Shown piece by piece: positions 7,146-12,085 of a stretch of 12,085 nucleotides of DNA. Numbering within the stretch: the first letter of the stretch is position 1; each line of letters starts with the position of its first letter. The translations under genes and the position numbers were made by a program. Under the pieces are notes generated by a model, which saw only the letters and a list, made by a program, of their open reading frames with translations, was not told the origin of the DNA and did no database searches. The stretch comes from CAVQNQ01 sp964427655. Lineage in GTDB: Bacteria > Acidobacteriota > Terriglobia > Bryobacterales > Bryobacteraceae. The stretch is from NCBI GenBank assembly GCA_964427655.1, contig CAYRWE010000151.1, positions 1-12,085 of the forward strand, in the 5' to 3' direction.

Positions 7146-8078
7146 ATGAGGCTGACGTCGCTCAAACTCTCGGCTCCTTTCCTGTTACTCCTGCTCATGG
7201 CGCGTCCCGGCGCTGCGCAGCGTGAGCGAAGCGGCGAAATACTCCGCTCTGAATTCCAGGTAAGCGCCGGCCTGGTTCTGGTTCCGGTCACCGTAACCGA
7301 CCATCGGGGCGCCTATGTGGGCGGTCTCGACAAAGACAGTTTTACGGTGCTGGACGACCGGCGGCCGCAGCCGATTACGGCCTTCTTCTTCGAGGACAGC
7401 CCATGCTCGGTCGGGCTGGTTGTGGATGCCAGCGGGAGCGTAAAAGAGAGGCTCGATTGGGAGAAAGAGGCGGTCCATTCTTTCCTCGAGTTGGCTAATC
7501 CCGAAGACGATTTCTTCGTGGCGACGGTTTCCACCGCGCCCACCGTGCTCGGACGGCCCACAGCCGATCTCACGGAGATCGAGAACCAGGTGCGCGCGGT
7601 CAAAGCGGGCGGATGGACGGCGTTGTACGACACCATCCACGAAGCCGCCGAGCGTCTGAAATCCGGCCGGCAAACCTGCCGCGCGCTGGTTGTGCTTTCC
7701 GATGGTATCGATAATCACAGCCGTCTGAATAAGTACGAGCTGATGCAATACCTCATGGAGAGCGACGTTCAGGTGTATGTCCTCGGCGTGGAGAGCACGA
7801 AGGCCGGCGCCAAGGCTATCGAACTGGCCGACTCGCGGCGCGGTGCCGCTTTCCTGGACGATCTGGCACTGAATACCGGAGGCGTGAGCGTCGCCGCCCT
7901 GGAGAGCCAAAGCCCCAGCGGCGCGACGCACCGGATCTCCACCGCTCTGCGCAATCGCTATGTCATCGGCTTTCTCGCTCCGGACGGGGATAGCTCCGAT
8001 AAGTGGCACACCATCCGCGTCAAGATCGACCGGAGCAAGCTGAACGTGTACGCCCGCGCGGGTTACAAGGCGAGGTGA
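7146..8078 (+). CDS. Secreted VWFA-domain protein of the acidobacterial type
   Basis: A 310-residue exported protein. A signal peptide is clear: basic start, FLLLLLM core, and probable cleavage after PGAA near residue 24. The N-terminal part (about 38-80) has the beta-rich lead-in VPVTVTDHRGAYVGGL and FTVLDDRRPQPI that precedes the VWA fold in the acidobacterial VWFA-related family (I recall TIGR03436). The VWA domain has a full metal-ion-dependent adhesion site: DASGS (94-98), Thr158 in GGWTAL and Asp186 in LSDGIDN. Such domains bind a divalent metal and a protein partner; the ligand is unknown. ATG 7146 has GAGG at 7135-7138, seven bases upstream. The gene is divergent from the serine operon and 70 bp ahead of the kinase gene, so a surface-sensing link is possible but unproven. 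Confidence 0.9.
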   Translation: MRLTSLKLSAPFLLLLLMARPGAAQRERSGEILRSEFQVSAGLVLVPVTVTDHRGAYVGGLDKDSFTVLDDRRPQPITAFFFEDSPCSVGLVVDASGSVKERLDWEKEAVHSFLELANPEDDFFVATVSTAPTVLGRPTADLTEIENQVRAVKAGGWTALYDTIHEAAERLKSGRQTCRALVVLSDGIDNHSRLNKYELMQYLMESDVQVYVLGVESTKAGAKAIELADSRRGAAFLDDLALNTGGVSVAALESQSPSGATHRISTALRNRYVIGFLAPDGDSSDKWHTIRVKIDRSKLNVYARAGYKAR

Positions 8079-8117
8079 TCTCGAATGAACTCGCGCGATC
8101 GGCACGCCGGCCAGGAC

Positions 8118-8123
8118 TACAAT
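8118..8123 (+). promoter_or_regulatory. Possible -10 box (TACAAT) for the histidine kinase
   Basis: TACAAT ends 25 bases before the kinase ATG at 8149 and differs from the TATAAT consensus at one position. No convincing -35 hexamer lies at 16-18 bases upstream. If used, transcription would start around 8130 and the leader would be about 18 bases, consistent with the lack of a clear Shine-Dalgarno sequence ahead of this ATG. It would separate the kinase from the VWFA gene transcriptionally. Confidence 0.3.
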
Positions 8124-8148
8124 GGAATCGTAAACGGTTCCATCCCGG

Positions 8149-9636
8149 ATGTCGAAAGGCCGCGCAATCCGCTCCGCATTCCTGCTGGCGCGCGGCGCTA
8201 TTCTGATCGCGGCGGTTACGGCCATCTGCTACCGGGCCGGTCTGAACTCGGCCGGCACGGCTCTGGTGTTTCTTATAGCCGTGGTCCTGCAATCCCTGGA
8301 TTGCAGCCTCCTCGAATCGGCGATCGTGTCGGTTTTGGCGGTCGCCAGCCTGGATTACTTCTTCATCGAGCCGATTTTTTCATTTACCGTTACCGACCCG
8401 CTCGACATTGTCACGCTGGCCAGCCTGCTGGTCACCTCGCTTGTCATTACCCGGATTCAGACGCGCAGCCGCGCGGAAGCGGCCGAAGCGAAGCGCCAGC
8501 GGGAGAATATGAAGCGGCTCTATAACGTAAGCTGCGAACTGCTTGGCCTGGACCCCGGCTCCGGTTTCGGACCCGCCAGCCTGCGGCCGATTCTGATGGA
8601 GTTCGAGCTGCGCGCGGTCTGCGTATTCGAGGCGACCACGCTGGAGTATTATCTGGCCGGAGTCTCGGAGCACGGCTTGGATACGCGTACGCGCGACGCT
8701 TATATTTCGGGCCGCGATGCCGACGATCCCGAGTTGCAGATCGCCACGCGATGCCTGTGGGTGAGGGGAACCCCGGGCGGCGCGATCGGTTTCGAGGGCC
8801 TGCGCGATCCCCAGCTCACGGCGCCCCCGTTGGCCGCGCTGGTGGCCGCGCATATCGAGAGATGCCGCGCGTTCCGGGCGGCCACCAACGCGGCCGCGCA
8901 CGCCGAGGCGGAGATGCTGCGTTCCGCCATCCTGGACGCGTTGGCGCACGAGATCAAGACGCCGCTGGCTGCGATTTTGACCGCCGCGGGCGGAATTCGC
9001 GCCACCGGAACGATGCAGCCGCAGCAGGCGGAACTGACCGAGTTGATCGAGAGCGAAGCCTCGCGGCTGGCCGATCTCACGTCGCGCCTGCTCAGGATGG
9101 CGCGCCTGGATAGGGAAGAGATCAAGCCGCGTCTGGATCAGGTGAGTGCCGTGGAACTGGTGGAAAGAACGGCCAGCCGGTACGCCAACCTTTGGCAAGA
9201 CCGCCGCATTTCGTTCCGCGCCGAAGGCGAGCCGGCCGAAATACGCGCCGACCCGGAGTTGATCCTTCTGGCATTCAGCCAGTTGCTGGAAAACGCGTGC
9301 CGGTATTCTCAACCCGACACCGCCATTTTGATCGGGATTTCGGCGGCCGGCGGCACACTCGCCATTACCGTTTCGAACGAGGGAACGCCCATACCGGCAT
9401 CCGAGCATGCCCGGATTTTCGACCGCTTCTACAGGGGAACCGAGGCCCGCAATAGCGCGCCAGGATCGGGGCTGGGCCTGTATGTCGCGCGTAAGATCGC
9501 GGTAGCGCACGGTGGGGATCTGGACCTGATCGACGCCGGTCCGGACACCGTGGTGTTCCGCTTATCCCTGCCCATTGCCGCAAACGAGGAATCCGTTGTC
9601 ACTGGAACGGCACAAGCTGTTGATCGTGGACGATGA
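8149..9636 (+). CDS. KdpD-like membrane sensor histidine kinase lacking the KdpD/USP input domains
   Basis: A 495-residue inner-membrane kinase. Residues 12-102 form four hydrophobic helices like the DUF4118 sensor module of KdpD, including DYFFIEPIFSFTVTDPLDIVTL (split here as DYFFIEPIFSF at 69-79 and TVTDPLDIVTL at 80-90). A linker and a degenerate GAF-like region follow (about 125-243). The HisKA phospho-acceptor is His267 in LAHEIKTPL. The ATPase domain has the N box LLENACRYS (379-387, Asn382), a G1 box with Asn410 where Asp is usual (SNEGTPI), IFDRFYRG (423-430) and the G2 box GSGLGL (439-444). Compared with E. coli KdpD (about 890 residues), the cytosolic N-terminal KdpD and USP domains are absent. 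An in-frame TAA at 8131 makes ATG 8149 the first possible start. It overlaps the regulator gene by about 41 bp. The signal it senses is unknown. Confidence 0.92.
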   Translation: MSKGRAIRSAFLLARGAILIAAVTAICYRAGLNSAGTALVFLIAVVLQSLDCSLLESAIVSVLAVASLDYFFIEPIFSFTVTDPLDIVTLASLLVTSLVITRIQTRSRAEAAEAKRQRENMKRLYNVSCELLGLDPGSGFGPASLRPILMEFELRAVCVFEATTLEYYLAGVSEHGLDTRTRDAYISGRDADDPELQIATRCLWVRGTPGGAIGFEGLRDPQLTAPPLAALVAAHIERCRAFRAATNAAAHAEAEMLRSAILDALAHEIKTPLAAILTAAGGIRATGTMQPQQAELTELIESEASRLADLTSRLLRMARLDREEIKPRLDQVSAVELVERTASRYANLWQDRRISFRAEGEPAEIRADPELILLAFSQLLENACRYSQPDTAILIGISAAGGTLAITVSNEGTPIPASEHARIFDRFYRGTEARNSAPGSGLGLYVARKIAVAHGGDLDLIDAGPDTVVFRLSLPIAANEESVVTGTAQAVDRGR

Positions 9637-10327
9637 GCCCGCCCTCCGGCGCGCGCTTCGCACTTCCCTGACCGGGAGCGAGTTCGATGTAATGGAGGCG
9701 CGCACGGGCGACGAGGCCCTGGCCGCCATGCGCAGCCAACCCTCCGACGTAGTTCTGCTGGACATCAATATGCCCGGCATGAGCGGATTCGAGGTGTGCC
9801 GGCGCATCCGCGCGAGCTCCCCGCGGGTGGGCGTCATCATGGTCACGGTGCGCGACGCCGAAGAGGACAAAGTGCACGCCCTCGAAGCCGGGGCCGACGA
9901 TTTCGTGACCAAGCCCTACCGGCTGCGCGAGTTGGTCGCCCGGGTGCGCGCGGTGATGCGGCGGCTGGATGCCGGCGCCCAGCCGCAGGAAACCTTACTC
10001 CAGGCCGGGGCCCTGGAAATGGACATGGAGCGCAGGAGGCTGACCAAGAGCGGGGTCGAGATTCGCCTGTCGCCCAAGGAGTTCGACCTACTGGCCTACT
10101 TCCTGCGCCACCAGGGAGGGCCGATCCTGCATGCGAAGTTGCTGAAAGCCGTGTGGGGACCGGAATACGGCGGCGAGCTGGAGTATCTGCGTTCCTACGT
10201 CAAGATGCTGCGGAAGAAGATCGAGGACGACCCCGCGAACCCCGAGTATCTTCTGACCGAGCCGTGGGTGGGCTACCGCTTCCGCAACCCGGCGGACGCG
10301 CAGGCGGCGGTGGCCGAAGAGGGGTAG
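9596..10327 (+). CDS. KdpE-like OmpR/PhoB-family response regulator
   Basis: A DNA-binding response regulator of 243 residues and the evident partner of the overlapping kinase. The receiver domain is complete: acidic pair Asp12-Asp13 (IVDDEP), phospho-acceptor Asp56 in VVLLDINMPGMSG, Thr84 in VIMVTVRD and Lys106 in VTKPYRL. The winged-helix output (about 133-232) carries LSPKEFDLLAYF, VWGPEYG, YLRSYVKMLRKKIE and WVGYRF, closest to KdpE. I prefer TTG 9596 as the start because GAGGA (9586-9590) stands five bases ahead; TTG 9575 would add seven residues with no such site. Either way the start lies inside the kinase gene, implying translational coupling. KdpE normally activates kdpFABC, but no Kdp pump gene is in the window, so the target genes are unknown. 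Confidence 0.93.
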   Translation: MSLERHKLLIVDDEPALRRALRTSLTGSEFDVMEARTGDEALAAMRSQPSDVVLLDINMPGMSGFEVCRRIRASSPRVGVIMVTVRDAEEDKVHALEAGADDFVTKPYRLRELVARVRAVMRRLDAGAQPQETLLQAGALEMDMERRRLTKSGVEIRLSPKEFDLLAYFLRHQGGPILHAKLLKAVWGPEYGGELEYLRSYVKMLRKKIEDDPANPEYLLTEPWVGYRFRNPADAQAAVAEEG

Positions 10328-10355
10328 GCGGCGCGCTGTGGATGGCCGGAGAGCG
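10328..10355 (+). terminator. Hairpin directly after the response regulator stop
   Basis: GGCGCGCT (10331-10338) pairs with AGAGCGCC (10351-10358) in an 8-bp stem with one internal mismatch and a 12-base loop, starting three bases after the stop codon. No T-run follows, so it is at best a weak or factor-assisted terminator or an mRNA 3'-end stabilising hairpin. Confidence 0.28.
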
Positions 10356-10552
10356 CCTCTTGGATACACTGGGTTTCGATCTTCCCGCTCCATATGTGCT
10401 GTGGATGGGCGATCTTCTCGGGGATGTTGGTTTGAAAACGCGGATATTCGCGGGGCATCGATTACTCGAAAGGATCAACTGGCTCCCGAGCCGCGCAGTG
10501 AGATCGCCCGGAAGGCGGATAAGGCGGGCGGCCGGGGACGGAAGAAGAAGGA
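10356..10552 (+). other. Non-coding or decayed coding stretch after the regulator
   Basis: No convincing intact gene. A plus-strand frame is open from GTG 10338 to TAG 10556 (72 residues) but lacks a ribosome-binding site, and only its end (SEIARKADKAGGRGRKKKD, with G/C third positions) looks coding. The first part looks better in the next frame (LDTLGFDLPAPYVLWMGDLL and RIFAGHRLLERINWLP). This pattern, good composition in one frame and then another, would fit a small gene with a frameshift near 10470, but no homolog is recognised. The plus-strand TAG shares the CTAG at 10553-10556 with the stop codon of the minus-strand gene beyond it. Confidence 0.25.
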
Positions 10553-11140
10553 CTAGCGCGGGCCGGTGTAGATGTAAAGGCCGAACAGCATGAAGCCGTT
10601 GGCATTGCACTGCTGGATTACCTGAACGTCATTTCCGGTCAGGAAGAGCATCGGTTTTCGGTACAGGCTTGGGCAGGCTTGCGTCAGGTAGAGGGCCAAT
10701 GCGGAATTGGCGACCGTTCGGACGACGCGTTCGGCTTTTCCGGGCGCGGGCGGCGGGGTGGAGGGAGAGTTGGCCACTGTTTGTTCCGGTCCCGCTTCAG
10801 TTTCATTCTGGACTGGTGTGCGCACGACTCCAGGGCCGGGGTAGTATCGGACGCCGACAACACGGTTGTGTTTGAAGATAACCAGGAATGTCGATTCGCC
10901 CGGCAACTTCCAGTCTTCGGTCAATTGCCCGTGGCGTGGGGAATTGTTGGTATAGCCATGTGGGCCGCCCATGATGTGAAGCACCTCGCGCTCGGATTGC
11001 CCGACATGGATCGCGGTGAATGCGGGGGCTTCTGTTTTCTCAGAATCGGACAGAGCGCTGAGTGGGTTTGACGCTACCGGCTCAATATGATTTTGTGCAA
11101 GTGCGATAGTCGCGATTGCGATTCCAACGAGCATCTTCAT
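10553..11140 (-). CDS. Exported protein with BamE/SmpA-like domain
   Basis: A 195-residue protein. A signal peptide is likely (MKMLVGIAIATIALAQ, cleavage after ALA). Residues about 40-105 show the pattern of the BamE/SmpA-OmlA fold: IHVGQSEREVLHIMGGPHG, then EDWKLPG, then FLVIFKHNRVVGVRYY. A Pro/Ser/Thr/Glu-rich linker follows (about 108-135), then a C-terminal part (136-195) with Cys156 and Cys178 that could form a disulfide. There is no lipobox cysteine, so it is not a typical BamE lipoprotein. ATG 11140 is preceded by GAGGAG seven bases upstream, which decides the start; the frame continues upstream to 11389 only as overlap with the next gene. It is the last gene of a three-ORF minus-strand set, 46 bp after the 103-residue gene. 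Third positions are visibly less GC-rich than in the flanking genes. Its exact role is unknown. Confidence 0.72.
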   Translation of the reverse strand: MKMLVGIAIATIALAQNHIEPVASNPLSALSDSEKTEAPAFTAIHVGQSEREVLHIMGGPHGYTNNSPRHGQLTEDWKLPGESTFLVIFKHNRVVGVRYYPGPGVVRTPVQNETEAGPEQTVANSPSTPPPAPGKAERVVRTVANSALALYLTQACPSLYRKPMLFLTGNDVQVIQQCNANGFMLFGLYIYTGPR

Positions 11141-11186
11141 AACGTGGCTCCTCAACCACCGTTTGCTGATTGCGTTTCTTCTTCGT

Positions 11187-11498
11187 TTAGAAATGTCCGT
11201 TGGCAATCGGGTCGCGATAGTAAGCTTCCCACGGCCAGGCGCCCGCTCGGGATCGGTCTGCAATGCAGGCGGTACCGGCCGATCCAAGTAACCTGCTTCC
11301 GCATCCGTTCGAAGACTTGAGCCACGCCCATTGTCGGTCGAAATACTGGAGGGCGGCTTGCTGCTGTGCCGGGGTACGGGCTCCGGCAAGATAGGAATCC
11401 CGGTTTGCTGCTAGGGTTGGTTCCAGCGCGTCTACGTATTCGGTCACTGTGACGTTGGAAAACCAGGCTGACAGGAGTAACAACAGTACACTTTTCAT
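11187..11498 (-). CDS. Small exported protein of unknown function with a cysteine pair
   Basis: A 103-residue ORF with a good ribosome-binding site (AAAGGAG, six bases before the ATG at 11498) and an N-terminal hydrophobic stretch (MKSVLLLLLSAWF) that fits a signal peptide or membrane anchor. The rest is a helical, alanine-rich part (about 19-58: EYVDALEPTLAANRDSYL and PAQQQAALQYF) followed by an aromatic and glycine-rich end with WAWLKSSNGCGSRLLGSAG (58-76), TACIADRSRAGAWPWEAYYR (76-95) and DPIANGHF. Cys66 and Cys78 could form a short disulfide loop outside the cytoplasm. I recognise no named family. It lies between the 71-codon ORF and the BamE-like gene on the same strand and shares their lower GC. 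Confidence 0.7.
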   Translation of the reverse strand: MKSVLLLLLSAWFSNVTVTEYVDALEPTLAANRDSYLAGARTPAQQQAALQYFDRQWAWLKSSNGCGSRLLGSAGTACIADRSRAGAWPWEAYYRDPIANGHF

Positions 11499-11534
11499 CT
11501 CAGGCTCCTTTCCGCATCCCTGGCAGGCGGCCCC

Positions 11535-11750
11535 TCAACCGCTTTCCCTTAGTTCCGTTTTCCGGTTCATGGCAAATCGAATAGCGAATCCTTCTTCGGT
11601 TCCTACGACTTCAACCGCTATTATTTCCATGCCCGGAACTGTACTAGGTACCACATTCTCAGGCCTAGGGATTCCGGTATTCCCCTGATCTTCTGCTGGG
11701 AAAAATACCAGTTTTGCTTTTATGTTCCTGATAGAAGCGCCATGCCTCAA
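11535..11750 (-). CDS. Hypothetical 71-codon ORF, first of the small-gene cluster
   Basis: The frame reads like a protein in its second half, with PGMEIIAVEVVGTEEGF (about 39-55) and AIRFAMNRKTELRESG at the end, and uses A/T third positions freely like the two genes after it. The start is uncertain: TTG 11750 has no ribosome-binding site, the frame stays open further upstream to about 11838 without an ATG, and the only internal ATG (codon 40-41) would leave about 31 residues. Its stop is 36 bp before the 103-residue gene. It could be a small cytosolic protein, the tail of a decayed gene, or chance. No family is recognised and no signal peptide is visible. Confidence 0.35.
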   Translation of the reverse strand: MRHGASIRNIKAKLVFFPAEDQGNTGIPRPENVVPSTVPGMEIIAVEVVGTEEGFAIRFAMNRKTELRESG

Positions 11751-11887
11751 AGCAACACGTCGCCGTGGCTTGGCTCCGGCTCGCCCCGTGAAGACCGTTC
11801 GAATGCCTCCCGCTTCGGGCCCGTGCTTGGCGTTTGCCCCTGCGTTTCACAGTAAGGGACTTACGTCCTACAGGGTAAATCCCTTCG
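11751..11887. other. Structured intergenic stretch upstream of the small-gene cluster
   Basis: No supported gene on either strand. It holds short inverted repeats: GTAAG-gga-CTTAC (11850-11862 region), overlapping GGAC-ttac-GTCC, and AAGGGA/TCCCTT spanning roughly 11853-11885. On the minus strand, the direction of the small-gene cluster, it contains GAAACGCAGGGGCAAACGCC, which superficially recalls the start of a GEMM (c-di-GMP) riboswitch, but the second conserved block (GACGCAAAGCC) is not found. On the plus strand it ends in an intrinsic terminator, so it could also be a small RNA. I leave it unassigned. Confidence 0.3.
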
Positions 11888-11912
11888 AGCCGGCCTGCGG
11901 GTCGGCTTTTCC
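11888..11912 (+). terminator. Rho-independent terminator on the plus strand
   Basis: AGCCGGCC pairs with GGTCGGCT in an 8-bp stem (one G-T wobble) around a TGCG loop and is followed directly by TTTTCC. The T-run lies only on the plus strand, so it stops plus-strand transcription. No plus-strand gene ends nearby; the nearest is the response regulator stop at 10327. It may end an unannotated RNA or insulate the following yqeY-like gene from read-through. Confidence 0.6.
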
Positions 11913-11939
11913 ATTTCAAGAGCCAATCGACCGGCGCCG

Positions 11940-11945
11940 TATAAT
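11940..11945 (+). promoter_or_regulatory. -10 box TATAAT for the YqeY-domain gene
   Basis: A perfect TATAAT hexamer ends seven bases before the ATG at 11953. With the usual 6-7 base distance from the -10 box to the start site, transcription would begin at or one base before the ATG, predicting a leaderless mRNA. The -35 region is weak (TTTCAA/TTCAAG near 11914-11920, spacing too long). No Shine-Dalgarno sequence precedes the ATG, in agreement. Confidence 0.5.
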
Positions 11946-11952
11946 AACCTTC

Positions 11953-12085
11953 ATGCCCCTCATGGATCAGGTGCAGAAGGATATGACCGCGGCTATGAAG
12001 AACCGGGAAGAGGCGCGGCTGAGCGCGCTTCGCATGGTCAAGGCCGCGCTCATGAAACAGAAAGTGGATTCGCCCAAACCGCTCG
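11953..12085 (+). CDS. GatB/YqeY-domain protein, 5' part
   Basis: Only the first 44 codons are inside the window. The amino-terminal helix pattern MDQVQKDMTAAMKNREEAR followed by LSALRMVKAALMKQKV is the typical start of the YqeY family, small (about 150-residue) cytosolic proteins similar to the tRNA-binding tail domain of GatB. Their function is not established; members are often found near rpsU or dnaG. ATG 11953 is placed right after a TATAAT box; ATG 11962, three codons later, is the alternative and would align slightly better with family members. No ribosome-binding site is seen for either. Confidence 0.82.
   Translation, partial: MPLMDQVQKDMTAAMKNREEARLSALRMVKAALMKQKVDSPKPL

Noticed and set aside
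7185..8225. Minus-strand open frame of 346 codons
   Set aside because: Antisense to the VWFA gene, which has a signal peptide, a ribosome-binding site and a full MIDAS motif.
10553..11389. 278-residue version of the BamE-like protein starting upstream at 11389
   Set aside because: The extension is antisense-like in composition and overlaps the 103-residue gene in another frame. A strong GAGGAG site and a signal peptide place the start at 11140.
11751..11912. GEMM (c-di-GMP) riboswitch on the minus strand
   Set aside because: Only a GAAACGCAGGGGCAAAC-like start matches from memory; the paired conserved GACGCAAAGCC block and the second stem are not found.
11665..11919. Minus-strand open frame of 84 codons
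   Set aside because: It overlaps the plus-strand terminator and the structured region, has no ribosome-binding site, and has a basic, low-complexity translation. It overlaps the 71-codon frame, which looks slightly more protein-like.
1..12085. tRNA genes, CRISPR arrays, insertion sequences or integrase genes
   Set aside because: I saw no T-arm plus acceptor pairing, no regularly spaced direct repeats, no transposase or integrase motifs and no terminal inverted repeats flanking the low-GC islet. Short repeats could have been missed by eye.

Overview
The window looks like a chromosomal segment of a GC-rich Acidobacteriota bacterium, probably near Solibacter/Bryobacter. The main clue is a secreted von Willebrand factor A protein of the kind that is greatly expanded in acidobacteria. 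The high third-position GC and the TACAAT/TATAAT -10 boxes close to start codons also fit. The genus is an inference.

Layout. Positions 1-6957 are all minus strand. Read in transcription order they are: an optional tiny ORF (6957-7052) whose stop overlaps the next start as TAATG; a class V PLP aminotransferase (5782-6957); serA, D-3-phosphoglycerate dehydrogenase (4162-5751); a single-domain pseudo-receiver (3517-3951); a DASS-family dicarboxylate/citrate transporter (1992-3434); and the B12-dependent ribonucleotide reductase nrdJ (1-1877), cut by the window edge. The aminotransferase and SerA are adjacent and probably perform the first two steps of serine synthesis, with a class V enzyme standing in for classical SerC.

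Positions 7146-10327 are plus strand. They hold the secreted VWFA protein, a membrane histidine kinase with a KdpD-type four-helix sensor but no KdpD/USP input domains, and an overlapping KdpE-like response regulator. No kdpFABC potassium pump genes are present in the window.

Positions 10328-11750 differ in character. A non-coding or decayed stretch (10328-10552) is followed by a minus-strand cluster of small, mostly exported proteins with visibly lower third-position GC: a 71-codon ORF, a 103-residue exported protein with two cysteines, and a 195-residue exported protein with a BamE/SmpA-like domain. I recognise no family for the first two. Positions 11751-11952 contain inverted repeats and a clear rho-independent terminator on the plus strand with no plus-strand gene in front of it. 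The window ends in the first 44 codons of a GatB/YqeY-domain protein, apparently transcribed from a TATAAT box so close to the ATG that its mRNA should be leaderless.

No tRNA, rRNA, CRISPR array, transposase or clear prophage gene was seen. The least explained parts are the exported-protein islet with its structured upstream region, and the pseudo-receiver with Glu in place of the phospho-acceptor Asp.
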